DNA of 6,442 bases from Candidatus Altimarinota bacterium (GTDB lineage: Bacteria > Patescibacteriota > Gracilibacteria > UBA4473): the NCBI GenBank assembly GCA_020629095.1, contig JAHDDZ010000039.1, forward strand, positions 1-6,442, given 5' to 3'. The notes under the pieces were generated by a model. That model searched no databases. It was given only the letters and a program-made list of their open reading frames with translations, and was not told where the DNA came from. A program made the position numbers and the translations under genes. This document shows, one piece after another, positions 1-5,833 of this stretch; position 1 is the stretch's first letter; each line of letters opens with the position of its first letter.

Positions 1-249
1 AAGCTAGCAAAACTAGCACATATTTTACATGCCCAAAGTGGATTCTCTATAATCTATAGCCCAAACATGAATGCCCTTGTCATAGATGTTATTACTGGTC
101 GTGAGGGTTCGGACCCGGCTTATGGCGTTCACGAAGACACCAAAAAAAAGGTGTATGATATGGCAAGAGAAATTGCGAAAGAAAATGGCTATAAAGATAG
201 TAATTTTATTTCTACCAATTGGGGAAAGCTAGAATTAACGAAGCAATAG
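1..249 (+). CDS. 3' end of an unidentified gene (partial)
   Basis: The frame is open from the first base of the window to a TAG stop at 247-249, giving 82 visible residues. An ATG at 67 exists, but the frame continues upstream without a stop, so this is more likely the C-terminal part of a longer protein than a complete 60-residue one. The visible part starts with a mixed hydrophobic stretch, followed by a short beta-like segment (NALVIDVITG), then a charged helix rich in Lys and Glu, and ends near the motif STNWGKLEL. There is no cysteine, signal peptide or membrane segment. An A8 run at 142-149 encodes Lys-Lys-Lys. Base composition is more AT-rich than uvrA. It converges on the gene at 299-730. 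I do not recognise the family. A nucleotidyltransferase-like C-terminus crossed my mind, but nothing visible supports it. Confidence 0.6.
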   Translation, partial: KLAKLAHILHAQSGFSIIYSPNMNALVIDVITGREGSDPAYGVHEDTKKKVYDMAREIAKENGYKDSNFISTNWGKLELTKQ

Positions 250-259
250 ATTCACTTTT

Positions 260-295
260 AAAAACCATAATGGGGTACTGCTGCGGTGCCCTATT
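260..295 (-). terminator. Hairpin plus T-tract, probable terminator of the acidic-protein gene
   Basis: On the minus strand the arm TAGGGCAC and the arm GTACCCCA (within 269-295) fold over a 7-base loop and are followed by ATTATGG and then five Ts (264-260). It starts a few bases after the stop of the gene at 299-730. In that direction the stem carries two A.C mismatches; on the plus strand the same positions are G.U wobbles, but no T-tract follows there. Its sequence closely resembles the uvrA terminator at 3721-3757. The weak stem leaves some doubt about how well it terminates. Confidence 0.5.
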
Positions 296-298
296 CAA

Positions 299-730
299 CT
301 ATGCTTCGGCTGCTGCTGCGGTCACAATTCCGCTCATGACGCCCATTGGTACTTCTCCGTCAAACAGCGCAGACAGCTCTGACTGGGCAGTTTTTCCTGT
401 CAGTGGTGCGGTCACTTCAGATTTCATATATTTTGCCTCCTCCACATCAAACGGCACGACGATATTTCCTTGATCGGCCGTTGGTACTGTGTGCTCAGCC
501 ACTTCGTCGACAGCCGTTTCTGGTGCGTCTTCGGTTTGGTTTTCTGTTGTTTCATATGCACTTTCGACATCTGGCAGTGCCTCATTTTGCGTCAACTGGT
601 CGTGCTCCTCCATCAATTTTTGGGCAGCTTCGGCTTGTGCATCTAGGTTCTTTTTTGTCTGCCCAAGCTGCTCCGCGGCCATTTCAGCCTGCGTGCTTTC
701 TGCCTCGTACTGGTGATTTTGTCTTTCCAT
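299..730 (-). CDS. Small acidic, probably coiled-coil protein of unknown function
   Basis: This encodes 143 residues from the ATG at 730-728 to TAG at 301-299. The frame extends upstream to an ATG at 799, but the promoter TTGTGG-17-TATAAT lies inside that extension and sits six bases before the ATG at 730, so the shorter start is chosen. Residues about 5-50 are rich in Gln, Glu, Ala and Lys with Leu/Met spacing typical of a coiled coil. Residues about 50-88 are an acidic, Thr-rich, probably disordered linker. Residues 89-143 contain more hydrophobic patches (NIVVPFDVEEAKYM, and an Ala-rich end). There is no cysteine, signal peptide or membrane helix, so it is probably cytoplasmic. It is divergent from uvrA and shares a control region with it, which hints at co-regulation but does not prove a repair role. 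The family is not recognised. Confidence 0.7.
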   Translation of the reverse strand: MERQNHQYEAESTQAEMAAEQLGQTKKNLDAQAEAAQKLMEEHDQLTQNEALPDVESAYETTENQTEDAPETAVDEVAEHTVPTADQGNIVVPFDVEEAKYMKSEVTAPLTGKTAQSELSALFDGEVPMGVMSGIVTAAAAEA

Positions 731-736
731 CAGGAA

Positions 737-765
737 ATTATAGCACAAAACTTGACGTACCACAA
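737..765 (-). promoter_or_regulatory. Promoter of the acidic-protein gene, leaderless geometry
   Basis: On the minus strand there is a perfect -10 TATAAT (742-737) preceded by a 17-base spacer and a weak -35 TTGTGG (765-760). The six bases TTCCTG separate the -10 from the ATG at 730, so the usual start point about seven bases after the -10 falls on the start codon itself. There is no Shine-Dalgarno sequence and no room for one in the mRNA. This promoter overlaps the uvrA promoter on the other strand. Confidence 0.65.
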
Positions 766-780
766 CCGAACTGATACACT
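752..780 (+). promoter_or_regulatory. Promoter of uvrA, with extended -10
   Basis: The -35 TTGACG (752-757, 5 of 6 to consensus), a 17-base spacer, and the -10 TACACT (775-780) preceded by TGA, which gives an extended -10 TGn element. The predicted start is near 787, giving a leader of about 54 bases before the uvrA ATG. No SOS box of the E. coli (CTGT-N8-ACAG) or Gram-positive (CGAAC-N4-GTTCG) type was seen here, although a half site CGAAC lies within the spacer (767-771). The region is shared with the divergent promoter at 737-765. Confidence 0.6.
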
Positions 781-840
781 CCGCCGCGTACGCAAGCACA
801 CGCTGCTCGCGCTTTTTGTGCCGTTTTTCCTATTCCCCTC

Positions 841-3723
841 ATGACAAAAAAAATCGTCGTTCGCGGTGCCAGTATGCATAATTTGAAGCACATTGACGTC
901 GAGCTCCCGCGTGAGGCACTGACGGTTGTGACGGGCGTTTCGGGTTCGGGTAAGTCGAGTTTGGCGTTTGATACGATCTATGCCGAGGGGCAGCGGCGCT
1001 ATGTCGAGAGCCTCAGCACATATGCGAGGCAGTTTTTGCAACTGCAAGAAAAGCCTGAAGTAGAGAGCATCGAGGGGCTTTCTCCAGCTATTTCTATTGA
1101 CCAAAAATCTGCCCCGCGAAACCCGCGGAGTACGGTCGGGACGGTCACTGAAATGTATGATTACTTGCGGCTGCTGTTTGCAAAAGTGGGCACGCCCCGC
1201 GACCCAAAAACCGGCCGCGAGCTGCAGCGGCAAACGCCTGCTGACATTGTGAATCAGCTAAATGAATGGAAAGAAGACGAGAAATTTTTGCTGCTTGCGC
1301 CGATTATCCGCGGGAAAAAAGGTGAGCACGCAGCCGTAATAGAGCGTATTCAAAAGGCAGGTTTTGTGCGGGTGCGGATCGACGGCGACGTGATGGGAAT
1401 TGATGAAGCGGTGGATATGACGCTTGACCCGAAAAAGACGCACAGTATCGAGATTGTGGTCGACCGGCTGAAGAAAAAAGATTACTCTCGGCACACAGAA
1501 AAACTGAAAGATGGGACGGAAATTAGTGCGAAAAATGATGACCGGCTGCGGATCATTGAGAGTGTGGAAACAGCTCTGAAGCACGGGGATGGAATGTGTA
1601 TCGCGCACCGCAGCGCAGACGAAAAAGACTACTTGTTTAGTGAGCACATGGCCGACCCAGAAACCGGGTTTAGCTTTCCGCCGATCGAGCCACGGATGTT
1701 TAGTTTTAACAGTCCACACGGGGCGTGCGAGTGCTGCCACGGATTGGGGTATCGGCTCAAATTAGACGAAGAAAGCGCGGTAAACCCGCGCCTGAGCATT
1801 AAGCAAGGAGGGGTGCTGCCATGGACGACCATGGGGAAAAATGCCCAAAAATGGTACTATGGCGTGGTTGAGTCGATCGGAAAAGAGCACGGATTTGATC
1901 TTGATACGCCCATTGGGGAAATCAAAAAAAAGACCCTCCAGCAGCTGTTTGAGGGGTTTGGCGACGAAGAATTTGAAGTGAAACTGAGAGGGGCGTTTCG
2001 TGGGCGACTGACCAAGGCGAAGTTTACAGGAATTAGCGCACACACCGAAAAGCGATATAATGAAGCGGAGAGTGATTATGTGCGGAAAAAGCTGCGGGGG
2101 TTCCTCAGTGAAGACACGTGCGGAGTGTGCAAAGGCACGCGCCTGAGTGTCTATGGGCGGAATGTGTTTATGGGGAAAGAGACCCTCCCCAGCGTGTGTA
2201 ACAAAGCTGTGCCAGAGGTGAAAAAGTGGGCAGAGGGGCTGGAAATCACCCCAGAAAAAGAGAATATCATTAAGCCAATTCAGAAGGAACTGATCGATCG
2301 ACTTGGGTTCCTTGAAAACGTGGGACTGGCGTATTTGAGCCTGAACCGAACGGCAAATACACTGAGTGGCGGTGAGGCACAGCGGATTCGCCTGGCGACG
2401 CAGATTGGGAGCCAATTGCAGGGGGTGCTGTATGTGCTGGACGAGCCGAGTATTGGCCTGCACCAGCGTGACAACGAGCGACTGATTAGCACGCTCGAGC
2501 ACCTGCGGGACATCGGCAACACGGTGATAGTCGTGGAGCACGACGAAGACACTATGCGTGCTGCCGACCATATCCTTGAAATTGGGCCCGCAGCCGGTCG
2601 CCACGGGGGAAACTTGGTGTTTAGCGGTACGCTGAAAGATATGAAAAAAGCGGAAACCGAGACGGCCGACTTCCTTTTTGGGCGGCAGTCGATTGCGATT
2701 CCTCGTGTGCGACGGCGTAAAATTGGTCAGCTGACGATCAAAAAAGCAGCCGAAAACAACCTACAAAAAATCACCGTAGACATCCCGCTAGGGGTTCTTG
2801 TGGGGGTCACGGGCGTTTCTGGTAGTGGGAAAAGCAGCCTAATCAATCGGATTTTGGTGCCGACTTTAGCGCGTGATCTGAACCGAGCGCAAAAGCACCC
2901 CGGCAAGCATGATGAAATTACGGGCGTGGAAAAGCTAGATAAACTGATTTCCATCGACCAGAGCCCGATTGGGCGCACGCCACGGAGTAACCCAGCGACG
3001 TATACGGGAATATTTACAGACATCCGAAACGTATTTACGGCCACGCAAGAGGCTCGAACGCGGGGCTATGAAACGGGTCGATTTAGCTTTAATGTAAAAG
3101 GCGGACGCTGTGAGGCGTGCAAGGGAGACGGCACTAAAAAGATCGAAATGCACTTTTTGCCAGATGTCTATGTGCCGTGCGAAACGTGCGACGGAAAGCG
3201 GTATAATGACGAAACGCTTGAAATTACCTATAAAGGAAAATCAATCGCCGATGTGCTGGCGATGACGGTCGACGAGGGGGTTGATTTCTTTGAAGCGTTT
3301 GCGACTATTCACCACAAATTGAAAGCCCTGCAAGATGTTGGGCTGGGGTATATGCACCTTGGGCAAAGCGCCACCACGCTGAGTGGCGGTGAGGCGCAGC
3401 GGGTCAAACTGGCTACTGAGCTGATGCGGAAAAGCACCGGAAAGACGATGTATATCCTCGATGAGCCGACGACTGGGCTACATTTTAGCGATGTGAAAAA
3501 ACTGCTAAAAGTGCTGCAACGGCTGGTCGACAAAGGCAACAGCGTGCTGGTGATCGAGCATAACTTGGACGTGATAAAATGCTGCGATTGGCTGATCGAC
3601 CTGGGGCCAGAGGGCGGCGACGGCGGCGGTTTGGTGGTGGCTGAGGGCACGCCAGAGGATGTCGCGAAAGTCAAAAAAAGCTATACGGGGAAGTTCCTGA
3701 AAGGCATGCTGAAAGCAAAGTAG
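841..3723 (+). CDS. uvrA: Excinuclease ABC subunit A (UvrA)
   Basis: This is the damage-sensing ATPase of nucleotide excision repair. A UvrA dimer scans DNA, loads UvrB at lesions and is then released. The 960 residues match the usual length of about 940. Two ABC halves are visible: Walker A at G32-S39 (GVSGSGKS), signature LSGGE at 508-512, Walker B D534/E535; and Walker A at G658-S665, signature LSGGE at 847-851, Walker B D874/E875. Segments matching the UvrB-binding (about 130-250) and insertion (about 300-420) domains are present, so this is not a short UvrA2-type paralogue. The C-terminal zinc finger is intact (C757, C760, C780, C783; CX2C-X19-CX2C). Two CPxCG motifs of the family are instead DPxTG (D121/T124 and D272/T275), while their likely partner pairs C296/C299 and C427/C430 remain. 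The ATG at 841 gives the canonical N-terminus (IVVRGASMHNLKHIDV); no Shine-Dalgarno precedes it, and the bases just upstream are pyrimidine-rich. Confidence 0.98.
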   Translation: MTKKIVVRGASMHNLKHIDVELPREALTVVTGVSGSGKSSLAFDTIYAEGQRRYVESLSTYARQFLQLQEKPEVESIEGLSPAISIDQKSAPRNPRSTVGTVTEMYDYLRLLFAKVGTPRDPKTGRELQRQTPADIVNQLNEWKEDEKFLLLAPIIRGKKGEHAAVIERIQKAGFVRVRIDGDVMGIDEAVDMTLDPKKTHSIEIVVDRLKKKDYSRHTEKLKDGTEISAKNDDRLRIIESVETALKHGDGMCIAHRSADEKDYLFSEHMADPETGFSFPPIEPRMFSFNSPHGACECCHGLGYRLKLDEESAVNPRLSIKQGGVLPWTTMGKNAQKWYYGVVESIGKEHGFDLDTPIGEIKKKTLQQLFEGFGDEEFEVKLRGAFRGRLTKAKFTGISAHTEKRYNEAESDYVRKKLRGFLSEDTCGVCKGTRLSVYGRNVFMGKETLPSVCNKAVPEVKKWAEGLEITPEKENIIKPIQKELIDRLGFLENVGLAYLSLNRTANTLSGGEAQRIRLATQIGSQLQGVLYVLDEPSIGLHQRDNERLISTLEHLRDIGNTVIVVEHDEDTMRAADHILEIGPAAGRHGGNLVFSGTLKDMKKAETETADFLFGRQSIAIPRVRRRKIGQLTIKKAAENNLQKITVDIPLGVLVGVTGVSGSGKSSLINRILVPTLARDLNRAQKHPGKHDEITGVEKLDKLISIDQSPIGRTPRSNPATYTGIFTDIRNVFTATQEARTRGYETGRFSFNVKGGRCEACKGDGTKKIEMHFLPDVYVPCETCDGKRYNDETLEITYKGKSIADVLAMTVDEGVDFFEAFATIHHKLKALQDVGLGYMHLGQSATTLSGGEAQRVKLATELMRKSTGKTMYILDEPTTGLHFSDVKKLLKVLQRLVDKGNSVLVIEHNLDVIKCCDWLIDLGPEGGDGGGLVVAEGTPEDVAKVKKSYTGKFLKGMLKAK

Positions 3724-3757
3724 GGTACACCAGCGACGTACCCTATTATGATTTTTT
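3721..3757 (+). terminator. Intrinsic terminator of uvrA
   Basis: A perfect 8-bp stem TAGGGTAC / GTACCCTA (3721-3728 with 3738-3745) has a 9-base loop. It is followed by TTATGA and six Ts (3752-3757). The uvrA stop codon forms the first three bases of the stem. The six-base gap before the T-tract is longer than ideal. The stem could also act on transcripts arriving from the convergent gene at 3769-4071, but no good T-tract follows on that strand. Compare the related element at 260-295. Confidence 0.65.
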
Positions 3758-3768
3758 GAGGTGAGAAA

Positions 3769-4071
3769 TTACTTCTTAATTTTGAGAGCAATCATAAGCA
3801 CAGATGTTTTATTTTCGTCTGCATTCTTTGCAAACTTCATACCAATACTCATCAGGTGACCAATGAAAGACTGTCGAAGTTTTTCTATAACTTCTTTGAA
3901 GTTGGCTTGTTTTTCGCCTCGAAAGACTAACTTTACATCAATCCGTTCTGGACTATGTTCTGTAGTGGTAAAAACACTTATGGAGTTCTTCTCTAATTTG
4001 GTAATTAGATTCGGGTTTTCTCCATCTTGAGCAAAGTTATGTATTGCTTCGCTAATGTAAATAAAACTCAT
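3769..4071 (-). CDS. Unknown 100-residue protein
   Basis: A complete frame from the ATG at 4071-4069 to TAA at 3771-3769. In-frame TAA and TGA codons lie just upstream in the hairpin, so this is the only early ATG. The protein has alternating strand-like segments (SISVFTTT, RIDVKLVF, SVLMIALKI) around an amphipathic helix (about residues 57-75, FKEVIEKLRQSF), suggesting a small alpha/beta fold. It lacks cysteine, a signal peptide and membrane segments, and ends in Lys-rich KIKK. The K/E-patterned helix and lack of low complexity argue that it is real, although no family is recognised. It is more AT-rich than cca and uvrA. It lies on the same strand as cca, 162 bases after it, and converges on uvrA. 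No Shine-Dalgarno is present; a long hairpin ends five bases before its ATG. Confidence 0.65.
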   Translation of the reverse strand: MSFIYISEAIHNFAQDGENPNLITKLEKNSISVFTTTEHSPERIDVKLVFRGEKQANFKEVIEKLRQSFIGHLMSIGMKFAKNADENKTSVLMIALKIKK

Positions 4072-4076
4072 AATAT

Positions 4077-4126
4077 CGTGTTTGGTGACCGCTCATTATC
4101 AGAATAATGAGGAGCCACCAAACACG
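4077..4126 (-). other. Long imperfect hairpin before the 100-residue gene
   Basis: A 50-base inverted repeat centred near 4101-4102: an outer stem of 11 perfect pairs (CGTGTTTGGTG at 4077-4087 with CACCAAACACG at 4116-4126), a small internal loop, then an inner stem of 8 perfect pairs (CTCATTAT with ATAATGAG) closing on a 4-base loop. On the minus strand it is followed by ATATTATGAG and then TTTTATTT. It may terminate cca or a small RNA, or it may control translation of the downstream gene, whose ATG lies within ATATTATGAG. The pairing is certain from the sequence; the role is inferred. Confidence 0.7.
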
Positions 4127-4213
4127 CGGTACTGCCGTGGTGTAAAAGAGCGACCCGATTGAGTCTGTGAGCTTCGCAGTTGGCGCGCACCCGCGTACCA
4201 AGAACTCCACTAC
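4077..4213 (-). ncRNA. Candidate small RNA or structured leader downstream of cca
   Basis: The promoter-like sequence at 4220-4247 would start a transcript near 4213 that crosses about 85 GC-rich non-coding bases and ends with the long hairpin at 4077-4126. If the weak T-rich tract after the hairpin terminates it, the product is an RNA of about 140-150 bases; if not, this is a long structured 5' leader of the gene at 3769-4071. No known RNA family (tRNA, 4.5S, tmRNA, 6S, common riboswitches) was recognised by eye. The evidence is promoter plus structure only. Confidence 0.3.
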
Positions 4214-4219
4214 ACACTC

Positions 4220-4247
4220 TTTATACTTGTAAATTACACGTTGTCAA
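4220..4247 (-). promoter_or_regulatory. Promoter at the 3' end of cca reading toward the small gene
   Basis: On the minus strand a perfect -35 TTGACA (4247-4242), a 16-base spacer and a -10 TATAAA (4225-4220, 5 of 6). The -35 lies in the last codons of cca (Ile-Asp-Asn) and the spacer covers its stop. Coding constraint could produce the -35 by chance, but the correct spacing to a good -10 supports a real promoter. It could separate expression of the downstream region from cca. Confidence 0.5.
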
Positions 4248-5577
4248 TGCGCGCCTGAAGCCACGCGTGGGCACCTTTTCGGTCAGTAAAATCACCTTCC
4301 AGCTGCGCGTCATATGCCGCTTTGGCAATCTCGCCAACCCGCTTTCTTTCTGGCATATTAAGCAATTCCATGATGTCACGCCCACTCAAAATAGGCACAT
4401 TGTGCTGCGGTAGCCGCTTGTCAGCAATGGCGGTGTAATATGCCGCCTGAATTTCCTCGAGCCGCTTTACAACAGCATCATGCGAATTGGGAGGGGTCGG
4501 AATTGCCCCATGGATATCAGCCCGATGCAGCTGCAAGAGCGATGCAAACTGCGGGTGGTCAAAATAGTGCAGCTGGCGACTTGGGCGCATCTCTGTCCAC
4601 TGGTCAAACACGTGGTGGTGAGCCACCAGCCAGCTTGCGGCGGTTGTCAGCTTGGACCCAAGAGCCAGTCGCTTTCCGATTTGTTTCATCAGCTTTGTGC
4701 TGACCTCTGCGTGTTTTGGGTACCGAATTGTATCGCCCTCATGGTGTATGGTTTCGGTTTTTCCAGCGTCGTGTAATAGTGCCGCCCAGGCCAGTTCTGG
4801 CGGAGTATCATCGCCCAGAGCACGCAGTACCAGCAGTGTATGGTTCCAGACACTGCCCTCGCTGTGGTGGTCATGTGGCTGCGGCGTTTGCTGCAGTGGC
4901 TCCAGCTCTGGCAACACGTTGTCCATCAACCCAAAAGCAGCCAAGTCAGCCATGGCGCGTGAACGATTTTCATTGGTCAGCATCGCGGATATCTCGCTCC
5001 CTACGCGCTCTGCCGCCGTCAGGTTGATCAGGCTGGCGTGCTGCTCGACTGCGGTTTTAGTCTCGGGGATGTATTCTAGATCAAACCGCGCTGCAAACCG
5101 CACCGCGCGCAGCAGCCGCAGGTGGTCTTCGCGGACGCGCGTTTCGGCATCGCCAATGAACCGCAGTACCCCTCGAGACAGGTCAGATTGGCCGCCGTGC
5201 GGGTCGACCAACTGGCGAGAAATGGGGTCAAAATACATCGCATTTATGGTGAAATCGCGGCGGTCAGCATCGGCTTGCAGCGTGCTGAAATGCACCGTTT
5301 TGGGGCGCCGCCCATCGGTGTAATCGCTCTCTGTGCGATATGTTGCAACCTCTGTCCAATATCCACCATGCCTCACCAATACTACTCCGAATGCTTTTCC
5401 AACAGGTTGAGTTCGTTCAAACAGCTGGGCAACTTGGTCTGGCGTGGCATTTGTGGCAATGTCATAGTCTTTTGGCACAATACCCAGCAGCTGATCGCGT
5501 ACTGCCCCACCCACAAAAAATGCCTCATGGCCCGCATTTTGCAGGGTCTGGCAGATGTCTGTGGCAGCATTTCGCAT
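4234..5577 (-). CDS. cca: tRNA nucleotidyltransferase (CCA-adding enzyme) with HD domain
   Basis: This class II nucleotidyltransferase adds or repairs the 3' CCA end of tRNAs. It has 447 residues from the ATG at 5577-5575 to TAA at 4236-4234. Visible motifs are GGAVRD (23-28), the metal-binding D37 and D39 (DYD), RRDFTINAM (106-114) and EDHLR (150-154) with the following LLRAVRFAARF, the nucleotide-recognition region of class II enzymes. The C-terminal HD phosphohydrolase domain has H246, H269-D270 (LLHDAGK) and H289, and VAHHH further on, so its metal site looks intact; related HD domains have phosphatase and 2',3'-cyclic phosphodiesterase activity. The frame extends 34 codons upstream, but those residues are unlike the family and contain the promoter, so the ATG at 5577 is preferred. 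There is no Shine-Dalgarno. A sole poly(A) polymerase role is less likely given the full CCA-type motif set, but paralogues are hard to separate by eye. Confidence 0.95.
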   Translation of the reverse strand: MRNAATDICQTLQNAGHEAFFVGGAVRDQLLGIVPKDYDIATNATPDQVAQLFERTQPVGKAFGVVLVRHGGYWTEVATYRTESDYTDGRRPKTVHFSTLQADADRRDFTINAMYFDPISRQLVDPHGGQSDLSRGVLRFIGDAETRVREDHLRLLRAVRFAARFDLEYIPETKTAVEQHASLINLTAAERVGSEISAMLTNENRSRAMADLAAFGLMDNVLPELEPLQQTPQPHDHHSEGSVWNHTLLVLRALGDDTPPELAWAALLHDAGKTETIHHEGDTIRYPKHAEVSTKLMKQIGKRLALGSKLTTAASWLVAHHHVFDQWTEMRPSRQLHYFDHPQFASLLQLHRADIHGAIPTPPNSHDAVVKRLEEIQAAYYTAIADKRLPQHNVPILSGRDIMELLNMPERKRVGEIAKAAYDAQLEGDFTDRKGAHAWLQARIDNV

Positions 5578-5583
5578 GGGTTT

Positions 5584-5612
5584 AGTATATCGCAACACCG
5601 TCATTTTGTGAA
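5584..5612 (-). promoter_or_regulatory. Promoter of cca, leaderless geometry
   Basis: On the minus strand: -35 TTCACA (5612-5607, 5 of 6), a 17-base spacer, and -10 TATACT (5589-5584, 5 of 6). Six bases (AAACCC) separate the -10 from the ATG at 5577, the same geometry as at 737-765. Transcription should begin at or within a base or two of the start codon, and this decides the start of cca. Confidence 0.75.
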
Positions 5613-5783
5613 TATAATTTGTGTGTTGAAAGATGTTTTTTACTGTTTTAATACAATAAAAAAGGGTGTGTGAATACAAAAAGTGTTAATGCAATGTGGA
5701 CAAAATGTTCGTTTTTTGCATACTCTTAAGTTACGATGACGTACTCAAACGGCTGCTTGTTTCTGAAAAAGAATACAGAGTGC

Positions 5784-5812
5784 TTGCAGTTCTGTTTTAC
5801 TTCATGTATAAT
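5784..5812 (+). promoter_or_regulatory. Promoter of the secreted-protein gene
   Basis: -35 TTGCAG (5784-5789), a 17-base spacer and a perfect -10 TATAAT (5807-5812). The predicted start near 5818-5819 gives a leader of about 15 bases before the ATG at 5834, AT-rich and without a Shine-Dalgarno. The AT-rich stretch 5613-5783 between this promoter and that of cca holds nothing else I can support. Confidence 0.7.
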
Positions 5813-5833
5813 CACAAGAATATTTTAAACCTT

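Noticed and set aside
142..150. A8 followed by G in frame as A-AAA-AAG, a possible -1 frameshift site, flanked by ACACC and GGTGT
   Set aside because: A -1 shift meets a TGA after two codons, and the short flanking repeat is not a downstream stimulator. It is probably just a Lys-rich stretch.
762..780. Possible SOS (LexA) box in the uvrA control region
   Set aside because: Only a CGAAC half site is present; the second half needed for a LexA operator of known types is missing.
846..853. A8 run at the start of uvrA, possible transcriptional slippage site
   Set aside because: Lys-Lys codons explain it, similar A8 runs occur elsewhere in uvrA (for example near 1923-1931), and no alternative product is apparent.
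1762..2604. Long minus-strand frame of 280 codons inside uvrA
   Set aside because: It is antisense to conserved UvrA domains and its product is a His/Pro/Phe-rich shadow with no family features.
4127..4213. tRNA-like appearance with distant GGTAC (4128-4132) and GTACC (4195-4199) ends
   Set aside because: No T-arm GTTCRANYC sequence, no cloverleaf pairing on either strand and no proper acceptor stem.
4652..5323. Long plus-strand frame of 223 codons inside cca
   Set aside because: It is antisense to the well-supported cca gene, and its Ser/Arg-rich product is typical of a shadow frame.
5736..5828. Short frame of 30 codons between cca and the secreted-protein gene
   Set aside because: It overlaps the promoter of the secreted-protein gene, has an unusual Cys-rich composition and has no initiation signal.
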